50,064 nucleotides of DNA from Tissierellaceae bacterium (GTDB lineage: Bacteria > Bacillota > Clostridia > Tissierellales > Tissierellaceae), in assembly GCA_023229175.1 (NCBI GenBank), contig JALNZV010000014.1, positions 1 to 50,064 on the forward strand. Direction: 5' to 3'. Position numbers and translations under genes: made by a program. Positions 8,151 through 18,048 of this stretch are shown here, in pieces; within the stretch, counting starts at the first letter, position 1, and every line of letters starts with the position of its first letter. The notes beneath the pieces were generated by a model, which saw nothing but the letters and a program-made list of their open reading frames with translations, was not told the DNA's origin and did not search any database.

Positions 8151-10526
8151 TTATTTGATTTCTACTATGGTTACCCCATCTCCGCCTTCTCCATACTTTC
8201 CTAGCCGATGGGTCTTCACATGTCTATGGCCTTTTAGATATCCTTGGATGCCATCCCTCAATACTCCAGTTCCTTTGCCGTGTATTATGCTTATTTCTTT
8301 TAATCCAGCCATGTAGGCATCATCTAAATATTTATCCAGTTCGAGAAAAGCTTCATCTAAATTTTTTCCCCTTAGGTCAATTTCTGCCTTTACATTTCTT
8401 GACTTGGAGCTGAAAATCTTTTTTGTGCTACCATGAACTTTATGCATTTCTTCAGCTTCCGCTCTCCTCAAGGTAGATATGTGAGTGCTAATCTTCATTA
8501 TCCCTACTTGAACCTTTACATTCTGATTCTCATCAGGTTCTTCTAAAACTACGCCTTTTTGGTTAAATGTAAGGACCTCTACGGTCTCCCCTGCTTTTAG
8601 GTTTTTGGGAGGTTTCCTCGACTTTATATTGAATATACTTGGAGATGCCTTTTTTTCAGCCTCTTTTAGTTTTGTACCTAATGTTTCTCTAGCCTCTTGT
8701 ATTTTTCTACTGTTTTCCTTTTCTATTTCTACTGATAATGACCTTAATCCTTCAATTATGTTATCTGCATCTTCTTTTGCAGCTTTAAGGATATTTCTTG
8801 CATCTTCCTTTGCTTTTTGCAAAGTTTTTTCTCTGCTCTCTCTTGTCTTTTCTTTCTCCCTAGCCAAATCGTCCTTTAATTTTTCTACCTCTATTCTATA
8901 TTTTTCTGCTTCAGCTTTGTTTGCCTCTATGGCCAATCTGTCCTTTTCCATGGCCTGAAGTACATCTTCAAACTCTACATTCTCTTTTGAAATTAAGTTC
9001 CTAGCATAATCTATAATATGTTCTTTTAATCCCAGTCTCTTAGATATCTCAAAGGCATTGGACTTTCCCGGTACTCCAATGAGCAAATTATATGTAGGGC
9101 TCAGGGTTTCTACGTCAAATTCTACAGATGCATTTTTGACATTTTCTGTAGTTAAAGCGTACAGCTTAAGTTGGCTATAATGCGTAGTAGCAATTGTACG
9201 CACATTTAACTTTAGTAAATGGTCTAATATGGACATGGCAAGTGCGGCACCTTCTGTGGGATCCGTCCCTGCTCCAAGTTCGTCGAATAGTATTAGACTG
9301 TTATATCCCACATTGGCTAATATATCTACTATATTGACCATATGAGATGAAAAAGTAGATAAGGATTGCTCTATGCTTTGTTCGTCCCCTATATCGGCAA
9401 ATATCTGATTGAATACGGCAATTTCTGAGTTAAAGTCAGCAGGTATATGGAGCCCCGATTGTGCCATTAATGATAAAAGACCTACTGTCTTCAGGGTTAC
9501 AGTCTTTCCCCCTGTATTGGGACCTGTAATTACTAGGGATGTAAAGTCGTTACCTATATAAATGTCAATGGGCACTATTTTATCTACCTTCAATAAAGGA
9601 TGCCTGCCTTTTTTTATGTTTATATATCCTTTTTGATTTAGTTTTGGCCTAGTAGCCTTCATTTCCAATGCCAGTTTTCCCTTTGCAAATATAAAATCCA
9701 GTTCCTGTAAGATTTTTTGGTTGTTAGCTATGGCCTCGGCTTCGTCTGCAACGAGATTTGAAAGCACCATCAGTATCCTTTCAATCTCCTCTCTTTCCTT
9801 TAACTCTAATTCCCTAAGCTCGTTATTTAACTGCACCACTGCCATAGGCTCAATAAATAGAGTTGCGCCACTTCCACTCATATCGTGAACTAAACCCGGT
9901 ATATTTCCCTTGTTTTCAGATTTCACGGGTATTACATATCTGCCTTCTCGCATGGTTACTATACTATCCTGCAAATACTTCTTATTTGATTGTGAGCTGA
10001 TAATTGAACTCAATTTATCTCTTACGGCTTCATTTTTATTCACTATTTGTCTTCTTATGCTCCTAAGTGCAGAACTCGCACTATCGGAAATTTCATTTTC
10101 CGATATTATGGCATTGTTTATTTCATCTTCTATGCCCTTAAAAGAACTAAGGTTATTTATCATTCTCTCAATAATCGGATAATTAAAATCTTTGTCTTCC
10201 CTGGTCTCCCTTATGTAGTTTTTTAGGCCTCTAGAGACCCTCAATGAATCTGCAATTTTAAGGAGCCCACCTGGCGTCAGTGAACCGCCAATTTCAGCCC
10301 GTCTCACCTCTGGTGCCACGCTGTGAATTCCATATAGGGGAGGTACCCCTCTCTTTATTAAAAGGGAGTGGGCTTCCTCTGTTTGTCTTTGCAAGTATTC
10401 TATTTTTTCTATTTCTATAAGCGGTTTGATTCCTTTAATTCTCTCTTTACCTAGATTAGATTCTGCCTTTTCTAATAATATTTCTACAACCTTATGGTAT
10501 TCCAAAGTCCTTAGGGTCTTTTCCAT
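8151..10526 (-). CDS. mutS2: MutS2 / RqcU, ribosome-collision splitting ATPase with Smr domain
   Basis: A 791-residue MutS2. Order: N-terminal clamp/lever region, ATPase with Walker A GPNTGGKT at residues 335-342 and Walker B LILFDELGAGTDP near 414, a long charged coiled coil (about 515-630), a KOW-like linker (ETVEVLTFNQKG) and a C-terminal Smr nuclease domain from about 715 with DLRG and the HGKGTG loop. Known members bind collided ribosomes and split or rescue them, and may also suppress recombination. All key motifs are intact. It is adjacent to zapA and the U32 gene, as in the B. subtilis zapA-yshB-polX-mutSB region, here with U32 in place of yshB-polX. Confidence 0.95.
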   Translation of the reverse strand: MEKTLRTLEYHKVVEILLEKAESNLGKERIKGIKPLIEIEKIEYLQRQTEEAHSLLIKRGVPPLYGIHSVAPEVRRAEIGGSLTPGGLLKIADSLRVSRGLKNYIRETREDKDFNYPIIERMINNLSSFKGIEDEINNAIISENEISDSASSALRSIRRQIVNKNEAVRDKLSSIISSQSNKKYLQDSIVTMREGRYVIPVKSENKGNIPGLVHDMSGSGATLFIEPMAVVQLNNELRELELKEREEIERILMVLSNLVADEAEAIANNQKILQELDFIFAKGKLALEMKATRPKLNQKGYINIKKGRHPLLKVDKIVPIDIYIGNDFTSLVITGPNTGGKTVTLKTVGLLSLMAQSGLHIPADFNSEIAVFNQIFADIGDEQSIEQSLSTFSSHMVNIVDILANVGYNSLILFDELGAGTDPTEGAALAMSILDHLLKLNVRTIATTHYSQLKLYALTTENVKNASVEFDVETLSPTYNLLIGVPGKSNAFEISKRLGLKEHIIDYARNLISKENVEFEDVLQAMEKDRLAIEANKAEAEKYRIEVEKLKDDLAREKEKTRESREKTLQKAKEDARNILKAAKEDADNIIEGLRSLSVEIEKENSRKIQEARETLGTKLKEAEKKASPSIFNIKSRKPPKNLKAGETVEVLTFNQKGVVLEEPDENQNVKVQVGIMKISTHISTLRRAEAEEMHKVHGSTKKIFSSKSRNVKAEIDLRGKNLDEAFLELDKYLDDAYMAGLKEISIIHGKGTGVLRDGIQGYLKGHRHVKTHRLGKYGEGGDGVTIVEIK

Positions 10527-10542
10527 TTCACCATCATCTCCA

Positions 10543-12954
10543 TTAAATTACACCCCTGAAAAAGTGTCCATTAGTTATTTTGTTTGTCTTCCTAAACTCT
10601 GTAAGATATTGTTTTACTAATTCTTCGTCGGCAATTCCCTTTGCATAATCATAGTAAATAGATTGGATTTCTTTAATGTTTTCTTTTTCAATAGTAAAAT
10701 CTAACCTTGCTAAGGATAAACCGTTTTTGAATACTTTGTCTAAATTGTCCAGCACCATAATGGGAATGGAATTGTATATTGATGTAAATCCTTCTTTCCT
10801 ATCCATATAAAATGTAGTGCCTATTCTGTCCTTTAATCCATATCCCTTTGCAAATTTACAAGTCCCACAATTTGAATCATCTACACAACCCCTAACAAGA
10901 GCCATGGGACAATGTTTCATAACCATCAAGGGCAGATAACCATATACTATAGCCTCTGCTTCCCCATCGGTCATCTTTAACAAGTTCTTTATTTGATTCA
11001 AGTTTAATTCCGGGGATAATGTAGCACTTGATAATCCCATGCTATTGAAAAAATTTAATGTAAAACTATTAAATATATTAAGACCTATATCCCCATGCAG
11101 CCTTGTATTAAATTTATTTTTAAAATATTCTAGACTGCCCATATTTGAGACTGAAATCCCAGTAATGTCATTTATAAATGGCCCTATATTTTGAGCAATG
11201 TTCTGTAAATCATTTTTATATAATATCTTATCGGTCCAAATATATACCTCTTTTTCGTATTTCCTTATTTTATCTATGACATTATCTAATCCTTCGTAAA
11301 AGCCTAAATAAACTCTATCTAGCTTATTTAAATCTAGTTGATTAAACTGTTCTAAATTACTTACCTTGATGCTTATATTGTTATCTTCGTTCTTGTTATC
11401 TTTCTTAAAATTAAAAAAGTTTATCTTATTAGCCTCATAAGCTTTTTTATCTACAGGCCCCCTGTCGTTAAAATTCGCATATTCTCTATCTAGTGCCTCA
11501 ACGAAAATTCTCCTCAGCTCATTTAATGCCGACAATGGCAAATACACTGATTCATCTAAATTTATTTTTATATCCCCTAAGATATAGGTTGTATCTCCTA
11601 GCTTAGACAATTGTTCCTTTATTTTATCTTCTGATAAACTAATCTTTTCTCCTTTTTCTGCAATGTTTTCAACTTGCACCTCTATAGTTTTATCATTTAC
11701 CCTGCCTTTTAATCTGGGGTTTTCGCCAATTTTTATTGTTACCTCCATGTTAATTGGCTTCTTTTTCCTTGATTTTTCATAGCTAGCCCTTGCCTTATCT
11801 AATAATTCTACACTGGAAGTCTTGTATACAGTTGAGCCCTTTTCTATAAAACTTCTTTTCTCTAGAGAAATGATGCTTCCCCTTGATGCAGGATAAGTAG
11901 CTATTATGCCTTCATAGCCATTTTTTCCCTCTAACTCCAGGCCATCTCCCTTGAATATATCTTCATTTAGTTTAACAGATACCTTAAATTTGTTTACGTT
12001 CTCAACTTTTCCTACGACAATGCCCCGATTGTCGGGTCTATTTGTAGATATAAAACTATCGCCAAAATCTCCAAACATCAGTCCCTTGGTAAATCCCCTA
12101 TTAAATATTTGTTCTATATCTCGCCTGTCACCTTCATCTATGCTATTTACACCGAAATCCAAAGCTTTCCTATAATTGCTGACTACTGTAGCTACGTATT
12201 CCGGCCTTTTCATTCTGCCTTCTATTTTTAAAGAGACTATTCCGCTGTCTATGATTTCCTCAATTTCTTCCAATGTGTTTAGATCCCTTGTGCTTAGGAC
12301 GTATTTTCTATCCCAATCTTTTAATATCCTGCCTCCCTCATCGACTATGGAATAAGGGAGTCTACATGGCTGTGCACACCTTCCCCTATTGCCGCTTCTC
12401 CCCCCAATGAGGCTACTCATAAGGCACTGCCCAGAATAAGAAACGCAAAGAGCCCCATGAATAAATGCTTCTAACTCTATGGGGGTATTTTCGTGAATAT
12501 ATTTTATTTCTTCTATGGGCGTTTCTCTGGCCAATACTACTCTGGTAAAGCCCATATTGTATAAAAATTCTGCACCTTGTAAATTGTTTACTGTCATTTG
12601 CGTACTTCCATGTAACTCTAAGTCTGGAAGACATTCCCTGATTAAGCTTGCAAGGCCAATGTCTTGAATTATAATGCCGTCAATATCTATTTCATACAAA
12701 TATTTTATATAGTCTAAAGCCTCTTCTATTTCTCCATTATCAATTAATATATTGACAGTCACATACACTTTGACGTCCCTAAGATGGGCATATTTAACTG
12801 CCTCTTTTAACTCTTCAAAGTCAAAATTAGATGCGTATTGCCTTGCATTGAATAATTTACCGCCCAAATATATTGCATTAGCACCGTTTTGTACTGCGGC
12901 ATATAGTGAATCCATGCTCCCTACTGGTGCTAGCAACTCTGTTTTATTTTTCAC
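10543..12954 (-). CDS. U32 family peptidase, RlhA/DUF3656 type
   Basis: An 803-residue protein beginning with a TIM-barrel U32 domain (ELLAPVGSMDSLYAAVQNGA, then AFIHGALCVSYSGQC and GRCAQPC). It ends in a DUF3656-like region with a cysteine cluster (HCPMALVRGC, then CGTCKFAKGYGLKDR). This architecture matches the E. coli RlhA group, in which the protein supports hydroxylation of a 23S rRNA cytidine. Older annotations as collagenase are not supported for this subgroup. The conserved Cys set is intact and fits metal or Fe-S binding. The start is GTG, six bases after the zapA stop; GGAGG sits 13 bases upstream. Co-transcription with zapA and mutS2 is likely. Confidence 0.88.
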   Translation of the reverse strand: MKNKTELLAPVGSMDSLYAAVQNGANAIYLGGKLFNARQYASNFDFEELKEAVKYAHLRDVKVYVTVNILIDNGEIEEALDYIKYLYEIDIDGIIIQDIGLASLIRECLPDLELHGSTQMTVNNLQGAEFLYNMGFTRVVLARETPIEEIKYIHENTPIELEAFIHGALCVSYSGQCLMSSLIGGRSGNRGRCAQPCRLPYSIVDEGGRILKDWDRKYVLSTRDLNTLEEIEEIIDSGIVSLKIEGRMKRPEYVATVVSNYRKALDFGVNSIDEGDRRDIEQIFNRGFTKGLMFGDFGDSFISTNRPDNRGIVVGKVENVNKFKVSVKLNEDIFKGDGLELEGKNGYEGIIATYPASRGSIISLEKRSFIEKGSTVYKTSSVELLDKARASYEKSRKKKPINMEVTIKIGENPRLKGRVNDKTIEVQVENIAEKGEKISLSEDKIKEQLSKLGDTTYILGDIKINLDESVYLPLSALNELRRIFVEALDREYANFNDRGPVDKKAYEANKINFFNFKKDNKNEDNNISIKVSNLEQFNQLDLNKLDRVYLGFYEGLDNVIDKIRKYEKEVYIWTDKILYKNDLQNIAQNIGPFINDITGISVSNMGSLEYFKNKFNTRLHGDIGLNIFNSFTLNFFNSMGLSSATLSPELNLNQIKNLLKMTDGEAEAIVYGYLPLMVMKHCPMALVRGCVDDSNCGTCKFAKGYGLKDRIGTTFYMDRKEGFTSIYNSIPIMVLDNLDKVFKNGLSLARLDFTIEKENIKEIQSIYYDYAKGIADEELVKQYLTEFRKTNKITNGHFFRGVI

Positions 12955-12959
12955 CTTTA

Positions 12960-13529
12960 TTAAACTTCCTCCTTGGAAAATAGTTTCTTTTCCTTATCTA
13001 ATCGCTTTATGACTTCGCCTAATTCTTTCTTTGTCTCTATTAATTCTATTTGATTGTCAAATATTTTATCTTGTAGGGATTTTATCATTTTCTGGTTTTC
13101 TACTATTTCTTTTTCTTTTAATTCCAAGGCTCTGTTGTACTTTTCAATTTCTTTAAGGCTATTTTCTTTATTTGCTTGTTCGTCCAACAACTGCTGTTTG
13201 TATACATTGTTTGCAGTTTGCAGACCTTTTATTGTGGCCCTAGCATCCTCCAGCTCAGATATTACATCGTCAAACCTCTCCATTGGCCCCTTTGACTGAT
13301 TTTCAAGTTCTTCAAGCCTTACCTTTGTTTTTTGTAATTCATCAGCAATATTCAAAGCAGCTAAGGTCGCTGACATTGTTTGACATAGTTTGTCATTTTT
13401 TGTGCTTACTTCTTTTATTTTTTTGTCAACAAAATATGCCAGATTAATTACATATTCCTCGCTTTCAGATCCTACTACTGTAAAGTTACGACCATCAATT
13501 ACAATGTTTATTTTCTTTTTCCCCGTCAT
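12960..13529 (-). CDS. zapA: cell division protein ZapA
   Basis: A 189-residue protein. The first 75 residues are the ZapA globular domain (KINIVIDGRNFTVVGSESEEY, then VAYFVDKKI-like and ATLAALNIADEL). A long charged coiled coil (about 75-189) is longer than in the minimal 85-residue ZapA of Bacillus, as is common in Clostridia. ZapA bundles FtsZ filaments at the Z ring. RBS AGGGAGATG precedes the ATG. It follows the pheT terminator and leads a cluster with the U32 gene, mutS2 and argS. Confidence 0.9.
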   Translation of the reverse strand: MTGKKKINIVIDGRNFTVVGSESEEYVINLAYFVDKKIKEVSTKNDKLCQTMSATLAALNIADELQKTKVRLEELENQSKGPMERFDDVISELEDARATIKGLQTANNVYKQQLLDEQANKENSLKEIEKYNRALELKEKEIVENQKMIKSLQDKIFDNQIELIETKKELGEVIKRLDKEKKLFSKEEV

Positions 13530-13603
13530 AACTTATTCATCTCCCTTTATTTGTTACTTATATATTCGACATAATTTTCCTTAATCCTTCTTTTTTTGAA
13601 AAA

Positions 13604-13623
13604 AGGGTAGATAAATCTACCCT
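13604..13623 (-). terminator. intrinsic terminator after pheT
   Basis: AGGGTAGA and TCTACCCT form an 8-bp stem with a 4-base loop, followed on the minus strand by TTTTTTC, immediately after the pheT stop at 13627. Confidence 0.85.
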
Positions 13624-13626
13624 CTT

Positions 13627-16020
13627 TTATGATCTTAATTTTGCTCCAAGACTTTCTTCTAAATCTTTTACTATTGCATCCTGAATTTCATTTACTTCAG
13701 CATCTCTTAATGTCCTATTTGGAGTCCTATAGGTCAGCGAAAATGCCAGACTTTTCATACCCTCAGGTATTTGACTGCCGGTATATACGTCAAACAATTC
13801 TATTTTTTCAATTAAACCAAAACCATGGCTTAAAATTAGTTTTTCAATATCTCCAACTAACAAATCATCCTTTACAACTAAAGCCAAATCCCGTAAAAGT
13901 GCTGGATATTTAGGTAAAGGTTTATATTTTATTTCCGTATTGGCCAAATGGACAATTTTATCAAAATCAATTTGTGCTATATATACCCTGTCTTTTAAAT
14001 CGTAATTTTCTGCCACATCTAGGTGAACCTCCCCTACTACCCCTAGATATTCTCCTTCTATTGTCAATTTTGCAGTTCTACCTGGATGAAAACTTGGGTT
14101 GTCTTCCTCTTTTGAGTACTCAACGCTGCTAATTCCCAATCTCTTGAGAACAGTGTTTATCGCCTCTTTCAAAAAGTAAAAGTCTTTTTCACCATACATG
14201 CCTATGGATAGAACCTTTCTTTCCTGTGGCAACTTTTTTAATGGAAGCTCTTTGGCAACGAATATATTACCTATTTCATAGGCATAGCAATTCTCCACGC
14301 CACGGCTGTAATTTCTACTGAGCAGTTCCAGCATATTAGCCATTAGGGTAGTCCTCATTACGCTATAATCCTCCCCTAAGGGATTTAACAGCTTAATATA
14401 TTTCCTTAAATCGCTGTCCTCCGGTATATTTATTTTATTGTATACTTTTGGGCTGATAAAAGAATACGTCATGACCTCATTCAAGCCCAATCCCTGCAGG
14501 ACATTTTTGGCTCTATCTTCTATTCTTCTTCCATACGGTTTTTCTCCCCTAGTTAACACACCTATTAATGGCTTGCTTTGGATATTGTGGAAGCCATAAA
14601 TTCTGCCTACTTCTTCTATTAAATCTATTTCTCTCTCTATATCAAGTCTAAAGGTAGGTATAAGGGATTCTATGAGATGTCCTTTTATTTCTGACTTAAT
14701 GCCAAGTCCATTTAAGTAGTTTACCATATCTTCTGGACATATTTCTACGCCCAATACTTTCCTGGCCCTCTCCGGCCTTAGGGTGACAGTTTTTTCTTTC
14801 TTTGGATTTTTATATACATCTGTACTTCCCTTTATTACAACACCTGCCCCAATTGCTTCAATTAATTGGCACACTCTGTCAGCAGATATTTGACATAGGT
14901 TTGGATCCAGCCCCTTTTCAAATCTAGTGGAGGCCTCTGTTCTAAGGCTTAATTTTTTTGATGTCAGCCTTACACTTTTTTCGTTAAAATTTGCTCCCTC
15001 GATTAAAACATATCTTGTAGAGTTAGTAATTTCTGTATTAAATCCTCCCATTACACCAGCAATGGCAACTGGTTTTTTCTCATCTGCGATTACTAAATTC
15101 GAAGAATCTAAAATTCTTTCTTCCCCATCCAATGTCATTATTTTTTCCCCATCATTTGCCTGCCTTACGATAATCTTTTTCCCCTCTAGGGTATCTAAGT
15201 CAAATGCGTGCAGCGGTGCACCATATTCTAGCATCACAAAATTCGTTATGTCGACGATATTGTTTATGGGTCTTACCCCAGCCTCCATTAGCCTTGTCTG
15301 CATCCACAAGGGAGAAGGTTCTATCTTAACGTCCTTTATAACTCTTGCATAGTATCTGTTGCAATTGTCAGAAGGTGCCTCTATGCTGTCCAAATAATCT
15401 GAAATTTGATCTGCCTCATTTTCAATTACTATTTCAGGCTCATTCAAGACCGTATTAAAGGTGGCAGCAGTTTCCCTAGCCATACCTATAATACTCAGAC
15501 AATCAGGTCTATTGGGGGTTATTTCAAATTCTATCACTTCGTTGTCTAAGTCTAGGATTTCTACTATGGATGTACCTAGGGGATATTTCTTATCCAATAC
15601 AAATATTCCATCTCTCATATCTCTAGGTATTACACTGTCATCATATCCTAACTCTTTTAGGGAACACAACATGCCAAAGGAATCTATTCCTCTAAAGTTT
15701 GTTTTTTCTATTTTTATATCACCGGGCAATTTAGAACCTATCTTTGCAACTGGGACAAAATCATATTTTTTTAGATTTGTGGCACCTGTAACTATTTGCA
15801 AATGTTCATTTCCCATGTCCAATGTACATACGAGAAGTTTATCTGCATTGGGATGTTTATCTATATCTAAAATCTGTCCTATGAATACATCTTCTATGCC
15901 CTTGTTAAGTCCCTCAATGGACTCAACATGTGAACCCGACAATGTAAGCCCATCTGCTAATTGTCTAGCGTCTTTATCTATTTCAACATAATCTTTTAAC
16001 CACTTTACTGGTAATAGCAT
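13627..16020 (-). CDS. pheT: phenylalanyl-tRNA synthetase beta subunit
   Basis: A 797-residue subunit of the alpha2-beta2 enzyme charging tRNA-Phe. Visible parts: N-terminal coiled segment and EMAP-like tRNA-binding domain (about 40-150; GQILDIDKHPNADKLLVC), B3/B4 editing domain (about 205-400), B5 domain (about 405-475), synthetase-like core, and the C-terminal ferredoxin-fold anticodon-binding domain (PALLRDLALVV near 705). Length is normal. GGAGTGGG precedes the ATG. It follows pheS by 18 bases and is closed by a strong terminator. Confidence 0.97.
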   Translation of the reverse strand: MLLPVKWLKDYVEIDKDARQLADGLTLSGSHVESIEGLNKGIEDVFIGQILDIDKHPNADKLLVCTLDMGNEHLQIVTGATNLKKYDFVPVAKIGSKLPGDIKIEKTNFRGIDSFGMLCSLKELGYDDSVIPRDMRDGIFVLDKKYPLGTSIVEILDLDNEVIEFEITPNRPDCLSIIGMARETAATFNTVLNEPEIVIENEADQISDYLDSIEAPSDNCNRYYARVIKDVKIEPSPLWMQTRLMEAGVRPINNIVDITNFVMLEYGAPLHAFDLDTLEGKKIIVRQANDGEKIMTLDGEERILDSSNLVIADEKKPVAIAGVMGGFNTEITNSTRYVLIEGANFNEKSVRLTSKKLSLRTEASTRFEKGLDPNLCQISADRVCQLIEAIGAGVVIKGSTDVYKNPKKEKTVTLRPERARKVLGVEICPEDMVNYLNGLGIKSEIKGHLIESLIPTFRLDIEREIDLIEEVGRIYGFHNIQSKPLIGVLTRGEKPYGRRIEDRAKNVLQGLGLNEVMTYSFISPKVYNKINIPEDSDLRKYIKLLNPLGEDYSVMRTTLMANMLELLSRNYSRGVENCYAYEIGNIFVAKELPLKKLPQERKVLSIGMYGEKDFYFLKEAINTVLKRLGISSVEYSKEEDNPSFHPGRTAKLTIEGEYLGVVGEVHLDVAENYDLKDRVYIAQIDFDKIVHLANTEIKYKPLPKYPALLRDLALVVKDDLLVGDIEKLILSHGFGLIEKIELFDVYTGSQIPEGMKSLAFSLTYRTPNRTLRDAEVNEIQDAIVKDLEESLGAKLRS

Positions 16021-16038
16021 TTTCCCACTCCTATCTAT

Positions 16039-17082
16039 CTAAAATTGCTCTAAAAATCTACTATCGTTTTCAAATAGCAGTCTAATGTCATCGATTCCGT
16101 ATTTGACCATTGTTATCCTATCTATTCCCATTCCAAAGGCAAAACCTGTATACTTCTCTGAGTCTATGCCGCAATACTCCAAGACCTTTGGATGAACCAT
16201 TCCACAACCTAGTAATTCCATACTCCAACCAGTATAGTTACAGGCTTCACAGCCTTTTCCTCTACATTTTAAGCAAGTTACATCTACCTCTGCAGATGGT
16301 TCTGTAAATGGGAAGTGGTGGGGTCTATATCTCGTTTTCATATCTGGTCCAAATAGTTCCTTTATAAATATATCCAATGTGTGAATTAAGTTCGCCATGC
16401 TGATATTTTCATCCACTACTAGGCCTTCCAATTGATGAAACATGGGAGAGTGAGTGTCATCTACGTCATCAAATCTAAAGGTCCTGCCAGCAGAAACTAT
16501 TCTAAGGGGTGCCCCCATTTCCTTCATTGCCCGAATTTGGACAGGGGATGTATGGGTCCTAAGTAAAATATCTTCAGTTATGTAAAACGTGTCGGACATA
16601 TCCCTAGAAGGATGATTTTCTGGCGAGTTTAAGGCATCGAAATTGTTTTCTACTGTTTCTATTTCCGGTCCAATGACTACCGAAAATCCCATACTAATAA
16701 ATAAATCCTCCAACTCTTCTACAGTTGCCAATAGCGGATGCCTATGTCCATAAATCTCTTCATTGGTATTTATTGTTATGTCTAGTTTTTCCTTGTTCAT
16801 TTTAGATCTTTTTAATTCATCGTTTAGCTTTTCGCCTACTTCGGCTATGGCATTTTCCAGTTCATCTCTTATTTCGTTGGCTATTTGACCTACTATAGGT
16901 CTTTCTTCTGCAATTAATTTACCCATATCCCGCAATACTTTTGTCAGTTCACCTTTTTTCCCTAAGAATTTGACTCGAAGCTGTTCAAATTCCTCCAGGG
17001 ATTTTACTTCCTCGATGTTTTTTAACGCAATTTCTTTGATTTCCAGCAACTTCTCTTTCATAATATCTTTCATCTTTTCCAT
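16039..17082 (-). CDS. pheS: phenylalanyl-tRNA synthetase alpha subunit
   Basis: The class II catalytic subunit. I use ATG 17082 (MEKMKDIMKEK), preceded by AAAGGAGTAGGA, giving 347 residues. Longer readings add residues that are not part of the family, and ATG 17073 is an alternative. The N-terminal coiled coil (about 1-90) binds tRNA-Phe. Motif 2 (MFHQLEGLVVDE) and motif 3 (GFAFGMGIDRITMVKYGI) are intact, and a CxxC..CxxC zinc-like knuckle (TCLKCRGKGCEACNY) is present. Upstream lies its own promoter with no T-box, unlike thrS and valS in this window. Confidence 0.96.
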   Translation of the reverse strand: MEKMKDIMKEKLLEIKEIALKNIEEVKSLEEFEQLRVKFLGKKGELTKVLRDMGKLIAEERPIVGQIANEIRDELENAIAEVGEKLNDELKRSKMNKEKLDITINTNEEIYGHRHPLLATVEELEDLFISMGFSVVIGPEIETVENNFDALNSPENHPSRDMSDTFYITEDILLRTHTSPVQIRAMKEMGAPLRIVSAGRTFRFDDVDDTHSPMFHQLEGLVVDENISMANLIHTLDIFIKELFGPDMKTRYRPHHFPFTEPSAEVDVTCLKCRGKGCEACNYTGWSMELLGCGMVHPKVLEYCGIDSEKYTGFAFGMGIDRITMVKYGIDDIRLLFENDSRFLEQF

Positions 17083-17159
17083 TGTCTTCCTACTCCTTTG
17101 CCATGGTATAAAAACAGACCTTTTTTTACTAAAGGCCAAAAAATCAAACTATTTACTCA

Positions 17160-17188
17160 ATTATAGCACCTTGAATTTCAAAACTCAA
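17160..17188 (-). promoter_or_regulatory. promoter of pheST
   Basis: Minus-strand TTGAGT (17183-17188), 17-base spacer, and TATAAT (17160-17165) preceded by TGC (extended -10). The -35 lies just after the stop of the methyltransferase gene, about 80 bases before the pheS start. A small imperfect inverted repeat (CCTTGA...TCAAGG) overlaps it. Confidence 0.7.
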
Positions 17189-17194
17189 GGATTA

Positions 17195-17989
17195 TTAACT
17201 CCTCTGTTTCATCACTTCGTACATAATTATGGATGCAGCAATTCCCGCATTTAAAGATTCTGCCTTTCCAGGCATCGGAATTTTTATCAACCCATTTGAC
17301 ATCGAAATTATCTTTTCACTTATTCCATTGGATTCGTTGCCAATGGCGAGAATGAAACAAGATTTGTAGTCTACTTCATATATGAGCTTACTACCTTCTA
17401 AAGATGTGGCGTACAAATGAATTCCCTTTTCTTTTAGATATTTAAGTTCTCCATAACCTTTAGTTTCATATACTAAAGGAACTCTAAATATGGAACCCAT
17501 AGTAGCCCTTACTACTTTTGGATTGTAAGGGTCAACTGAGCCTTGCCCGATTATTATGCAGTCGACGTTGAATGCATCGGCAGTCCTTATAATGGTTCCC
17601 ATATTTCCCGGGTCCTGCAGCTGATCCAGATAAAGCAAAAATAACATTTTGTTAAAATTCAATTGATTTATTTCCATTTGCCTTATCTCGGCTACTGCCA
17701 ATACGCCCTGAGGATTTTCCGTATCTGAGATTTCCTTAAATACGTTGTCAGTGACGTAAATCAAATTATGGAATTCTCTTATTTTATTAAATAAATTTTC
17801 ACCATCTTTGACTTTTAATAGTTGATCTGTATACACTATGTTTTTTATTGGGTAGTTGCTTTCGATGGCCTCCTCAATTATTTTTATTCCCTCTATAACA
17901 AAGGAGCTGTTTTTTAATCTTTCTTTTTTTCTATGTAGTGATTTAATGTTTTTTATCAAGGGATTTTTAACGCTGCTAATTATCTGCAT
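17195..17989 (-). CDS. TrmH/SpoU-family RNA 2'-O-methyltransferase (YsgA-like)
   Basis: A 264-residue SPOUT enzyme. An N-terminal substrate-binding domain of about 100 residues (SFVIEGIKIIEEAI) is followed by the knotted methyltransferase domain with motif 1 (QDPGNMGTIIRTADAF), motif 2 (ILAIGNESNGIS) and motif 3 (IPMPGKAESLNAGIAASI). These bind SAM and catalyse 2'-O-methylation of a ribosomal or transfer RNA nucleotide; the target base cannot be predicted. The position beside pheS matches ysgA-pheS in B. subtilis. It starts after the rplT terminator, 59 bases away. Confidence 0.92.
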   Translation of the reverse strand: MQIISSVKNPLIKNIKSLHRKKERLKNSSFVIEGIKIIEEAIESNYPIKNIVYTDQLLKVKDGENLFNKIREFHNLIYVTDNVFKEISDTENPQGVLAVAEIRQMEINQLNFNKMLFLLYLDQLQDPGNMGTIIRTADAFNVDCIIIGQGSVDPYNPKVVRATMGSIFRVPLVYETKGYGELKYLKEKGIHLYATSLEGSKLIYEVDYKSCFILAIGNESNGISEKIISMSNGLIKIPMPGKAESLNAGIAASIIMYEVMKQRS

Positions 17990-18021
17990 TTTATCACCAG
18001 CTTTCCTGATATATAAAAATA

Positions 18022-18043
18022 AAAGTTCCTTTTATGGAACTTT
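18022..18043 (-). terminator. intrinsic terminator after rplT
   Basis: AAAGTTCC and GGAACTTT form an 8-bp stem with a 6-base loop, followed by TATTTTTAT on the minus strand, six bases past the rplT stop. Confidence 0.8.
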
Positions 18044-18048
18044 CATTT

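Noticed and set aside
14927..15352. 141-codon plus-strand ORF inside pheT
   Set aside because: Antisense shadow; the real protein continues through this region with all domains intact.
15461..15991. 176-codon plus-strand ORF inside pheT
   Set aside because: Antisense to a conserved synthetase gene and without a ribosome binding site.
17090..17194. T-box upstream of pheS
   Set aside because: No GGTGG-ACCGCG consensus and only about 80 bases between promoter and start; an ordinary promoter fits.
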